From assembly GCA_050251775.1 (NCBI GenBank), contig JBFWMD010000002.1:28550-92549 (forward strand): 64,000 nucleotides of DNA. Direction: 5' to 3'. Source of the DNA: Paucidesulfovibrio sp050251775 (GTDB lineage Bacteria; Desulfobacterota; Desulfovibrionia; Desulfovibrionales; Desulfovibrionaceae). Positions 16,463 through 24,129 of this stretch are shown here, piece by piece (positions within the stretch are counted from its first letter, which is position 1; each line of letters begins with the position of its first letter). The notes beneath the pieces were generated by a model. That model was given only the letters and a program-made list of their open reading frames with translations. It ran no database searches and had not been told where the DNA came from. The translations under genes and the position numbers were made by a program.

Positions 16463-17836
16463 ATGGACACAATGCAAGAATACACGTTTGACGCCATGGT
16501 CGTGGGCGGGGGAATCGCCGGGCTCCAGGCAGCGCTGGACCTTGCGGACCAGGGCTACCGGACCGCGGTCATCGAAAAGGACGCCTCGGTCGGCGGCAAG
16601 ATGATCCGCCTTTCCAAGGTGTTCCCCACCCTGGACTGCGCAAGCTGCATCACCACCCCCAAGATGGCCGCCGCCGCGCACCACGAGGGCATCACCCTCT
16701 TCACCTGCTGCGACGTGAACGCCCTGGCCAACGCCGAGGGCGGCGTGCTCGCCTCGGTGACGCAGCGGCCCCGCTATGTGGACATGGACAAATGCATCGG
16801 CTGTCGCAAGTGCGAATACGAATGCCCCGTGCTCGTGCCCGATGTCGAACAGGGCGGCTTCTCCGGGCGCAAGGCCATCCGCATCCCCTTCTCCAACGCC
16901 ATTCCGCAAAAGGCCCTGCTGGACGCGGAAAACTGCATGCTCTGCGGCAAGTGCGCCTCGGTCTGCCCCACCGGAGCCATCGTCTATGACCAGAAGCCCG
17001 AGCAGTACGCCATCCGCGCCCGGACCGCGGTGCTCGCCACCGGCTTCGAGCTGACGCCTCTGGCGGACAAGCGGCAGTACGGCATGGGCGTCATTCCCAA
17101 CGTCATCGACTCCATGCAGATGGAGCGGCTGCTCGCGCCCCACGGACCCTACGGACGGGTGCTGCGGCCCTCGGACGGAAGGATTCCGGACTCCATCGCC
17201 TACGTGCAGTGCGCGGGTTCGCGCGACGCCAGCATGGGCGTGCCCTACTGTTCCCGCGTCTGCTGCATGTACGCCATCAAGCAGGCCATGCTGCTCTCCG
17301 GCTCCCTGCCCCTGGCGGACATCACCATATACTACATGGACATCCGCGCCTTCGGAAAGAACTACGAGCAGTTTTACCAGAACGCCAAGGCCATGGGCAT
17401 CGAGTTCGTCAAGGCCAAGGTCGCGACCCTGGATCCGGGCGAAAACGGCTCGGTGCGCGTCCACTACGAGGACCAACTCGGCGAGGGTGCGACCTCCCGC
17501 GAACACGACCTGGTGGTGCTCTCCATGGGCATGGTTCCCGGCTGGAAGCCGGGGGACGTTTGCCCCGTGGGCGAGGGCGAGGACGGCTTCATCCGCTCGA
17601 TCCTGCCCAAGATCTCCCCCAGCGTGACCGACATGGACGGCGTGTTTGTGGCTGGCGTGGCCGCCGGTCCCAAGGACATCGTGGACACCATCACCGAAGC
17701 CGGAGCAGCGGCCATGGAGGCGGCCAAGTACCTGACCTCGCTGGATTTGAACAAGGCCGATGGCCCGGCCCATGCCCCGACCGATGATCCGCAAGCGACC
17801 CCGGAAGCGGTCCAAAAGGAGGCGCTCCATGGCTGA
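16463..17836 (+). CDS. HdrA-like FAD/[4Fe-4S] flavoprotein 1
   Basis: A 457-residue flavoprotein related to HdrA and QmoA. It has an FAD dinucleotide fold (VVGGGIAGLQAALDLA), the HdrA cysteine segment LDCASCITTPKM, two canonical ferredoxin motifs (CIGCRKCEYECP, CMLCGKCASVCP, about residues 110-175), a CSRVCCMYAIKQ segment and a C-terminal FAD-closing GVFVAGVAAGPKDI. Start ATG 16463 follows GGGGAG. It overlaps the next gene by 8 bases. It should exchange electrons between FlpD, its HdrA partner and the HdrC/HdrB pair. A QmoA-like role (quinone or bifurcation) is possible, but no membrane subunit is encoded here. Confidence 0.88.
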   Translation: MDTMQEYTFDAMVVGGGIAGLQAALDLADQGYRTAVIEKDASVGGKMIRLSKVFPTLDCASCITTPKMAAAAHHEGITLFTCCDVNALANAEGGVLASVTQRPRYVDMDKCIGCRKCEYECPVLVPDVEQGGFSGRKAIRIPFSNAIPQKALLDAENCMLCGKCASVCPTGAIVYDQKPEQYAIRARTAVLATGFELTPLADKRQYGMGVIPNVIDSMQMERLLAPHGPYGRVLRPSDGRIPDSIAYVQCAGSRDASMGVPYCSRVCCMYAIKQAMLLSGSLPLADITIYYMDIRAFGKNYEQFYQNAKAMGIEFVKAKVATLDPGENGSVRVHYEDQLGEGATSREHDLVVLSMGMVPGWKPGDVCPVGEGEDGFIRSILPKISPSVTDMDGVFVAGVAAGPKDIVDTITEAGAAAMEAAKYLTSLDLNKADGPAHAPTDDPQATPEAVQKEALHG

Positions 17837-19769
17837 AAGCAAGCACACCGCGCCCGTTCCGAACACGAACGGGACCCCGGACGAGGCCAGGGTCGGTGTC
17901 TACATCTGCTACTGCGGCGGAAACATCTCCGACCACGTGGACGTGGAAAAAGTCCGCGAGCGCGTGGAACGCGTGCCCGGCGTGGCCGTGGCCCGCACGA
18001 ACATGTTCATGTGCTCCGACCCCGGCCAGGAACTGATCATGGAGGACCTCCGGAGCGGCGCGATCAACCGCGTGGTCGTGGCCTCCTGCGCGCCCAGCCT
18101 GCACGAGTCCACCTTCCGCTCGGCCATTGTCCGGGCCGGAGGCAACCCCTACCAGTACGAACACGCCAACATCCGCGAACAGGTCAGCTGGGTGCATCAC
18201 GGCGACCCGGCCACGGACAAGGCCACGCGCATGGTGGCGGCGGCCACGGGCAAGGCCCGCCACCTCACCCCGCTGGAGCCCATCCGCGTGGAGGCCCGGC
18301 GCAGCGCCGTGGTCATCGGCGGTGGCATCGCGGGCATGCGCTCGGCGCTTGATCTGGCCGCGCGCGGCATCCGCACCGTGATCGTGGAGAAGTCGCCGTA
18401 TCTCGGCGGAGGCGTGGCCGCCCTGGGCCGTCTGGCCCCCACGGGCGAGGACGCCGCCGCAGTGGTCCGCGAACTGGCCGGGCGCGTGCTGGCCCACCCG
18501 GACATCGCGGTCCATTCCCGCGCCACGGTCACGGGCTTCGGCGGCTACGTGGGCAATTTCTCCCTGGAGATTTCCCCCGTTGCGGACGCGGCCCGGCCCG
18601 CCCAAGGCAATCCTGGTGATTTCGTGACCGGCAGGGGCGTCCGGGCTCCGGAGCTTCCGGATTCCGGCAAGGTCTCTCTGGAAACCGGCGTGGTGGTTCT
18701 GGCCACGGGCTTCTCCTCCTACGTTCCGCGCAACGGGGAATACGGCTACGCGGAGAACCCCGAAGTCCTGACCCTGCCAGCGTTCCTCCGGCTGCTCGCG
18801 GAGACCAAGGAAAGCGGCGGCGCGCTGCGCGTGGGCGGCAAGCCCGTGCGCCGAATGGCCATCATCCACTGCGTGGGCAGCCGCCAGATTCCCGGCGTGC
18901 ATCAGGAACGGGAGGACGGCACGCTCAACGAATACTGCTCCCGGGTCTGCTGTTCGGCCTCCATCAACGCCGCCAACACGGTGCGGGAGACCTTCCCGGA
19001 GACCCGGGTCTACGAACTTTACCGGGACATCCGGACCTATGGCCGGGGCCAGGAGGAGATGTACGCCAGGGCGTCGGCCAACAAGGTCGTGTTCATGCGC
19101 TTCGGCGACGAGGACGCCCCCCTGGTGCGCCGCAACGATCCGGGCGCGGACTTCCCCCTGAGCGTCACCGTGCGGGACGAGCTGACCTTCGGCGAGGAGC
19201 TGGAGACCCCGGTGGATCTGGTGGTCCTGGCCACGGGCATGGAGCCCGGCCCCATTCCGGAGCTGGTGGACATGCTCAAGCTCCCGGTGGGCGCGGACCG
19301 CTTCCTGCTCGAAACCCACCCCAAGCTCCGCCCTGTGGAACTGCCCGTGGCCGGCATCTTCCTGGCCGGAACCTGCCAGGCGCCCATGGATGCGGGAGAA
19401 GCCTGCAACGCGGCCTCTGCCGCCGCGGTCAAGGCCGCGGCCCTGCTGGGCAAGGGATGTGTGGAGCTGGATCCCTTTGTGGCTGCGGTGGACGTGCGCC
19501 GCTGCCAGGGCAACGGCGCCTGCGTCGAGGCCTGCCTCAGCGAGGGCGCGCTCTCCCTGGTGCAAATGGAGCTGGACGGGGAAACCGTCACCAGGGCCCA
19601 GGTTTCCCCGGCCCTGTGCCTGGGCTGCGGGGCCTGCGTCGCGGTCTGCCCGGAAAACGCCATTGATGTCAACGGATCGACCCTGGCCCAATACGAGGAG
19701 ATGGTCGAGATGATCGTTTCCGAGGCTGCGTTTGCCGCCGAAGCCCCTGTTGCGGGCCAGGACGCCTGA
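17829..19769 (+). CDS. HdrA-like FAD/[4Fe-4S] flavoprotein 2 (full-length)
   Basis: A 646-residue HdrA. The N-terminal HdrA cysteine domain shows ICYCGGNISDHVDVEKV and CAPSLHESTFR; the FAD fold is VVIGGGIAGMRSALDLA; the central CSRVCCSASIN segment is present, as is a C-terminal di-ferredoxin region. The start ATG 17829 has AAAAGGAGG upstream, inside the previous gene. The first C-terminal cluster motif reads CQGNGACVEAC, where asparagine replaces the second cysteine and the usual following proline is lost; the second (CLGCGACVAVCP) is canonical. With two HdrA-like subunits in one operon the complex probably forms a heterodimeric flavin core. Confidence 0.9.
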   Translation: MAESKHTAPVPNTNGTPDEARVGVYICYCGGNISDHVDVEKVRERVERVPGVAVARTNMFMCSDPGQELIMEDLRSGAINRVVVASCAPSLHESTFRSAIVRAGGNPYQYEHANIREQVSWVHHGDPATDKATRMVAAATGKARHLTPLEPIRVEARRSAVVIGGGIAGMRSALDLAARGIRTVIVEKSPYLGGGVAALGRLAPTGEDAAAVVRELAGRVLAHPDIAVHSRATVTGFGGYVGNFSLEISPVADAARPAQGNPGDFVTGRGVRAPELPDSGKVSLETGVVVLATGFSSYVPRNGEYGYAENPEVLTLPAFLRLLAETKESGGALRVGGKPVRRMAIIHCVGSRQIPGVHQEREDGTLNEYCSRVCCSASINAANTVRETFPETRVYELYRDIRTYGRGQEEMYARASANKVVFMRFGDEDAPLVRRNDPGADFPLSVTVRDELTFGEELETPVDLVVLATGMEPGPIPELVDMLKLPVGADRFLLETHPKLRPVELPVAGIFLAGTCQAPMDAGEACNAASAAAVKAAALLGKGCVELDPFVAAVDVRRCQGNGACVEACLSEGALSLVQMELDGETVTRAQVSPALCLGCGACVAVCPENAIDVNGSTLAQYEEMVEMIVSEAAFAAEAPVAGQDA

Positions 19770-19786
19770 GCACAAGGAAGGACCCC

Positions 19787-20104
19787 ATGAAGGAACAAGC
19801 CTCCGGAAATGCTCCGGACAAGGAACTGATGAAGGCGCTGCGCGCGGAGCGCAAGGACGCCGTGGAACGTGCCACTGCCGCGGCCAGGGAAACCCGAAAG
19901 GCGCTCAAGGCCGTGCGGGAGCATCTCGCCGGAGCGAACGCCACGATTCCGGAAATCGCCCAGGCCATAGGCCTGGCTCCGGACCGGACCCTCTGGCTGG
20001 TGGCCAGCATGCGCAAGTTCGGCGAGGTGGTCGAAGCGGAAAAGGACGGCGACTTCTACCGCTACGCACTGGCCGGCGCAACCGCGCAACCTGGGCAAGA
20101 ATGA
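19787..20104 (+). CDS. Small winged-helix-like protein in the Hdr operon
   Basis: A 105-residue charged protein with a strong ribosome-binding site (AAGGAAGGA before ATG 19787). The first half is Lys/Arg/Ala-rich and helical; the second half (TIPEIAQAIGLAPDRTLWLVASMRKFG) resembles a winged-helix DNA- or protein-binding fold with a basic wing. No enzyme motif is seen. It lies between hdrA and hdrC and may be a small structural or regulatory subunit. Such small proteins recur in Hdr operons, but I cannot name a family. Confidence 0.7.
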   Translation: MKEQASGNAPDKELMKALRAERKDAVERATAAARETRKALKAVREHLAGANATIPEIAQAIGLAPDRTLWLVASMRKFGEVVEAEKDGDFYRYALAGATAQPGQE

Positions 20105-20149
20105 GCGGGCATCGGCGCGGCGCGCCCCCGTCAAGGAAGGAGAATCGTC

Positions 20150-20452
20150 ATGGCCGTGGTCAATCCTGAATTCATGAACACGCTCGCACAGGTCGGGCAG
20201 GACGTGGGCGCCGAGTGCTTCAACTGCGGAACCTGCGCCGCCATCTGCCCCCTGGTTTCCGGGCATTTCCCGAGAAAGATGATCCGCTACGCCCAGATCG
20301 GTGCGGAGGAACTGATCCTCGAACACGCCCAGGACCTCTGGCGCTGCCTGCACTGCGGCCTCTGCACCCAGAGCTGCCCGCGCGGAGCCAACCCCGGCGA
20401 AGTGGTCCTCGCGCTCAAGCGGCACGTGGTGGCCGCCTGGAGGAGATCCTGA
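20150..20452 (+). CDS. HdrC-like di-[4Fe-4S] protein
   Basis: A 100-residue HdrC-type protein with two four-cysteine clusters: CFNCGTCAAICP (~23-34) and CLHCGLCTQSCP (~66-77). It should relay electrons between the HdrA flavoproteins and the HdrB-like subunit. AAGGAAGGAG precedes the start. Its TGA stop overlaps the next start codon by one base (TGATG), a typical coupling junction. Confidence 0.92.
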   Translation: MAVVNPEFMNTLAQVGQDVGAECFNCGTCAAICPLVSGHFPRKMIRYAQIGAEELILEHAQDLWRCLHCGLCTQSCPRGANPGEVVLALKRHVVAAWRRS

Positions 20453-21387
20453 TGTACAATCCCAGAGACATCATCGAAATACTGGCCGACAACGTCCGCA
20501 AGACCCGCAGCCCGTTCGCGGTTCCCAAGAGCCTGGTCAACGGCTGGTGCAAGGGCCTGGACCTCCCGCGCGAGGGCGACTCCCTGCTCGTGACCGGACT
20601 GATGTACCAGTTCGTGCCGTTCATTGAGGCGGCCACCCGCCAGCTCGAACGCTTTGAGGACACGCGCTGGATGTCCTCCCTGGCCTACGCGCGCTTCGTG
20701 CCCAAGCTGCTCTCCGGCCTGGGTCTGGCCCTGCTGACCCCGGCCGCGGCCCGGGAAAAGGCCGCCGGACACCTGCGCAATATCGTCACGATACTGCGCG
20801 CTTCGGGCCGGGACTTCTGCTACCGGCCGGAGCTGGACGAATACAGCGGCATCCTGCTCTACGATCTCGGTGACCAGGAGAACTTCGTGCGCCACGCGGA
20901 AATCGTGGCCACCGCGCTGCAAAAGGCGGGCATCCGCAGGATCATCACCACGGATCCGCACACTACGTACGCCCTGAAGGTGCTCTATCCCAAGTACGTG
21001 GGAGCCTCCTTCGAGGTGCGCACCTACTTCGAGGACCTGGATCTGAGTGGTGATCATGGCGGCCAGAAGCTCGTGCTGCACGATCCCTGTTTCTACGGCC
21101 GGTATCTGCGACTTTCGGACGCCCCGCGCAAGGTCCTGGCCGGGCTGGGCTACGAATGCCTGGACCTGCGCGAGTCCGGAACGTTCACGAGTTGCTGCGG
21201 CGGCCCCGCCGAATCCATCTCGCCCAAGCTTGCCTGCGAGATCGGCGTCCGCCGGGCCGAAACCCTGAACGGCCCCGGCGAGCAGGTGGTCGCCATGTGC
21301 CCACTTTGTTTGAACAATCTTGAAAAGTGCGGCGTCAAGGCCATAGACCTGTCCACGCTGCTGGCACGCAACGGCTCAGCGAACTGA
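20452..21387 (+). CDS. HdrB/HdrD-like CCG-domain Fe-S protein
   Basis: A 311-residue protein with one cysteine-rich CCG domain in its C-terminal half (HDPCFYGRYL, FTSCCGGPAES, MCPLCLNN), the signature that binds the noncubane [4Fe-4S] clusters of HdrB and HdrD. The N-terminal half lacks a second CCG motif, so it differs from classical two-domain HdrB and resembles the single-CCG proteins of Qmo/Hdr-like operons. AGGAG lies six bases before ATG 20452. In this operon it is the likely site of disulfide or persulfide chemistry on the sulfur carried by TusA or DsrE. Confidence 0.88.
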   Translation: MYNPRDIIEILADNVRKTRSPFAVPKSLVNGWCKGLDLPREGDSLLVTGLMYQFVPFIEAATRQLERFEDTRWMSSLAYARFVPKLLSGLGLALLTPAAAREKAAGHLRNIVTILRASGRDFCYRPELDEYSGILLYDLGDQENFVRHAEIVATALQKAGIRRIITTDPHTTYALKVLYPKYVGASFEVRTYFEDLDLSGDHGGQKLVLHDPCFYGRYLRLSDAPRKVLAGLGYECLDLRESGTFTSCCGGPAESISPKLACEIGVRRAETLNGPGEQVVAMCPLCLNNLEKCGVKAIDLSTLLARNGSAN

Positions 21388-21415
21388 AACCGAAAACAAC
21401 CATCGAGGAGTGATC

Positions 21416-21790
21416 ATGTCCGAAAAGCAGGAAAAGATTCTCTACATCGGGACCCACGCCAACGACGATCCGGAAAAGGCGCATCTGCCTTTTGTCCTGG
21501 GCAACGCGGCTCTGGCCATGGACATCCAGGCCATCATCGTTTTGCAGTCCAACGGCGTGTATCTGGCCAAAAAGGGCTTCGTGGACCACATGGTTTCGGG
21601 CGGCGGTTTTCCGCCCATCAAGAAGCTCCTGTCGGATTTTCTGGAACAGGGCGGCGAGATCAAGGTCTGCAAGCCTTGCATCGCCGAGCGCAAGATCGAT
21701 GAGTCCGATCTCATCGAGGGAGCCGTGACCACGGCCGGCGGCGCCCTGAACATCGCGGCCATCGAAGCCGACGCGATTCTCTGCTTCTGA
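21416..21790 (+). CDS. DsrE-family sulfurtransferase-like protein
   Basis: A 124-residue DsrE-fold protein (ILYIGTHANDDPEKAHLPF start, ALAMDIQAIIVLQSNGV, then a KVCKPCIAER segment with two cysteines). DsrE proteins move persulfide sulfur in concert with TusA, found at the head of this operon. Start ATG 21416 follows GAGGAG at a spacing of five; a GTG six bases earlier overlaps that site. It ends with an ILCF tail and is followed by a hairpin, so it closes the operon. Confidence 0.88.
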   Translation: MSEKQEKILYIGTHANDDPEKAHLPFVLGNAALAMDIQAIIVLQSNGVYLAKKGFVDHMVSGGGFPPIKKLLSDFLEQGGEIKVCKPCIAERKIDESDLIEGAVTTAGGALNIAAIEADAILCF

Positions 21791-21817
21791 GGTTCTTTCT
21801 TCCTCTTCTCCAACGCG

Positions 21818-21840
21818 AGGCCCCGCCCCAGGCGGGGCCT
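21818..21840 (+). terminator. Hairpin after the Hdr/TusA/DsrE operon
   Basis: AGGCCCCGCC and GGCGGGGCCT form a 10-bp stem with a 3-nt loop 28 bases after the dsrE-like stop. Only a short T-poor tail follows; it also faces the convergent phnM end. Confidence 0.65.
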
Positions 21841-21903
21841 TGTCCCGAGGGCAATCCCGCCGCCTTCCGCCAGTTCGCGCCGCAAAGCGCGCTTCCAGGG
21901 GCC

Positions 21904-23037
21904 TCACCCCTTTCCGGTCCACACCCCGACAACCAGGGGCTGGCCGTCCACCAGCCGGACCCGCACCAGATCCGCCCTTTTCCCCGGAGCAATGGAACCG
22001 CAATCTTCGAGTCCGAGCATGCGGGCCGGATTGACCGTGACCAGCGCAAGGCATTCATGCAGCGCGGCCTTTTCCGTGACGTGGAGCGCGAACGGCGCCA
22101 AAAGCAGGCTGGACGGAACATAGTCCGACGCCAGTACCGTCAGATCGCCCTGACGAAAGACCTCCAGCGCGGAAACGTTGCCGGAATGCGAACCGCCGAG
22201 CACGATGTTGGGAGCGCCCATGACCACATCCATGCCCGCCCGCCGGGCCGTCCGGGCCGCCTCTTTCGAGGTGGGGAACTCGCTGATGGTGATGCCCTCG
22301 CACTCTGCCTGCCGGACGTGCTCCACTGTGGCGTCGTCATGGGAAGCCAGGGGGATGCCTCTGCGCCGGGCGCGGTCTAGGATCGCCGAACGTTGCGGCC
22401 CGGCGTGGCGGGCCTGCTCCGCCTGAAGCCGCGCCACCACGTCCGCGAATTCCTCATCGCTCCAGCCCTCGTCCGTGTAGTATTCACGAAATTTATTCAC
22501 GTCCCGGTATTGCCGCTGGCCGGGCGTATGATCCATGAGCGAAATCAGACGCACCAGGGGGTTGTCCAGGTGCTCGCCCAGCATGCCCGGTGTTTTCGGG
22601 TCAGCGGTTTCGCAACGCAGATGCAGCAGATGCCGGGAACGCATCAACCCGCTTTCCGCCCCCCGGGTGACCGCCGCGATGCAGTCGCTGAACATCCGTC
22701 GCCGCGTCTCCTCTCCGGGAAAGGCCTCGGCGCACACGGAGTCCAGAATGGTGGTGATGCCACAGCCGAACAGGAGCGCGTCGTTGGCCTTGGCTGCGGA
22801 CATGGGCGAGGGCCAATACACCCCGTGACGCGGAGTGAACTGCTGTTCCAGGCTGTCCGAATGCACGTCCACAAGACCCGGAATCAGATAGTCTCCGGCC
22901 AGATCCACCACCTCTGCGGTCCCACCCGAAACAGCGGGTCCAACCGCGCTGATGCGCCCGTCCCGGACCCGAACCCCGCCCCGAAGAACCTCATCGCGCG
23001 TCACGATTCTGCCGTTGGTGTAAACTCGTTCTCCCAT
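21904..23037 (-). CDS. phnM: PhnM-type phosphonate amidohydrolase
   Basis: A 377-residue amidohydrolase. It has GLVDVHSDSLEQ near residue 60 (the HxD-type metal site of PhnM), PSPMSAAKANDALLFG, and HDDATVEHV with downstream SHSGNVSALE. In the C-P lyase pathway PhnM hydrolyses ribose 1-methylphosphonate 5-triphosphate. No phnGHIJKL genes are in the window, so the natural substrate here is open. Start ATG 23037 follows GGGAGAG; a longer reading to 23127 would run into the operator. It is divergent from the phnF-like regulator and beside the 2-aminoethylphosphonate genes. Confidence 0.87.
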   Translation of the reverse strand: MGERVYTNGRIVTRDEVLRGGVRVRDGRISAVGPAVSGGTAEVVDLAGDYLIPGLVDVHSDSLEQQFTPRHGVYWPSPMSAAKANDALLFGCGITTILDSVCAEAFPGEETRRRMFSDCIAAVTRGAESGLMRSRHLLHLRCETADPKTPGMLGEHLDNPLVRLISLMDHTPGQRQYRDVNKFREYYTDEGWSDEEFADVVARLQAEQARHAGPQRSAILDRARRRGIPLASHDDATVEHVRQAECEGITISEFPTSKEAARTARRAGMDVVMGAPNIVLGGSHSGNVSALEVFRQGDLTVLASDYVPSSLLLAPFALHVTEKAALHECLALVTVNPARMLGLEDCGSIAPGKRADLVRVRLVDGQPLVVGVWTGKG

Positions 23038-23134
23038 GCGCTCTCCCTGGGCCGGGAGACTATCCGGAACCCGGCAAAAGGCCAGTACCGAAAACCAATT
23101 GTAACCGTTTCGCCACCTCTCCTTCATTCAAACG

Positions 23135-23159
23135 CGGACAAATGATGACAATTTGTCCG
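23135..23159. promoter_or_regulatory. Perfect inverted repeat, probable PhnF operator
   Basis: CGGACAAAT, seven bases, then ATTTGTCCG: 9-bp perfect arms ending 13 bases before the regulator start codon and within the divergent phnM/phnF gap. Symmetry and position fit a GntR-type operator controlling both directions. Confidence 0.65.
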
Positions 23160-23172
23160 TCCAGGAGCGAAC

Positions 23173-23886
23173 ATGAGCCAACACATTCTGCTGTGGCAAC
23201 ACATCCGCGACGCCCTGGCCGGAGAAATCGCGAACAATAGCTTTTATCCCGGTGAACTGCTGCCCACGGAGCGGGAACTGACCGAACGCTTTGGCGTGCA
23301 TCGCCACACCGTGCGGCGGGCCATGCAGGAACTGCGCGAAATGGGGCTGGTGCGCACCGAGCAGGGCCGGGGAACCATGGTCCTGGAGCAGTCCTTTGAA
23401 TACCGGATGGGCCGCCGCACGCGCTTCAGCGAAAACATGAACATGAACAAACTTCAGGCGCGGAGCCATTTCCTCTACGGGGAAGTCATTTCCGCCTCCG
23501 AACAGGTGGCCGCGAAGCTGGAGATCAAGCCCAGAAACAGGGTGAGCTACATCGAAATGTACGGCGAGGCCGAGGGCAAGCGGGTTTTCGTGGCTTCGCA
23601 ATACATCCCTCACGCGGACATGGAGGAGATCATCCAGATCTTCAAGTCCACGGGCTCCCTGACCAAGTCCTACGCGCACTACGGAGTGCGCGACTATTTT
23701 CGCAAGACCAGCCGCATCACCACGCGCATGTCCAGCACCGAAGAGACCCGACATCTGAAGCTCAAGCAAAAACAGCCTGTTTTGGTGGTCGAGTACATCA
23801 ATGTGGACCAATCCGGAAAGCCACTCGAATTTGGCATCACCCGTTTTGCCGGGGACAGAATGGAAATCCTGGTTTCCGGAGGATGA
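23173..23886 (+). CDS. phnF: GntR/HutC-family regulator, PhnF type
   Basis: A 237-residue regulator with an N-terminal winged helix (LLPTERELTERFGVHRHTVRRAMQEL, residues ~30-55) and a C-terminal UTRA ligand domain (EVISASEQVAAKLEI to the end). PhnF-type UTRA proteins repress phosphonate genes until a phosphonate-related effector binds. Its genes on both sides are phosphonate genes and the palindrome at 23135 lies just upstream. The effector is probably a phosphonate or an intermediate of its breakdown; that is inference. Confidence 0.87.
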   Translation: MSQHILLWQHIRDALAGEIANNSFYPGELLPTERELTERFGVHRHTVRRAMQELREMGLVRTEQGRGTMVLEQSFEYRMGRRTRFSENMNMNKLQARSHFLYGEVISASEQVAAKLEIKPRNRVSYIEMYGEAEGKRVFVASQYIPHADMEEIIQIFKSTGSLTKSYAHYGVRDYFRKTSRITTRMSSTEETRHLKLKQKQPVLVVEYINVDQSGKPLEFGITRFAGDRMEILVSGG

Positions 23887-24129
23887 GCCCTTTTCGTCCG
23901 GTTCGCGTGGCCGCGCTCCGTCACGAGACCGGAACCAAGCTTCACGCAACCGTGACCCAAAGAATAGACAAATCCGCCCAGTCATCCATTCAGAAAGCCG
24001 CGAGGACCGATATGATCCGGACAGTTTCAGGGGGGTCCTGAGACACTGAAAACCAGCGCGACATTCGGAATCCGGTTTTCGATTCCGAAGCTAGGCGTGC
24101 GAATCCATCCATGCAGGAGAATGCGTAAA

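Noticed and set aside
17691..19775. 694-codon minus-strand open frame opposite the second HdrA
   Set aside because: Shadow caused by high GC; the plus-strand product has every HdrA motif.
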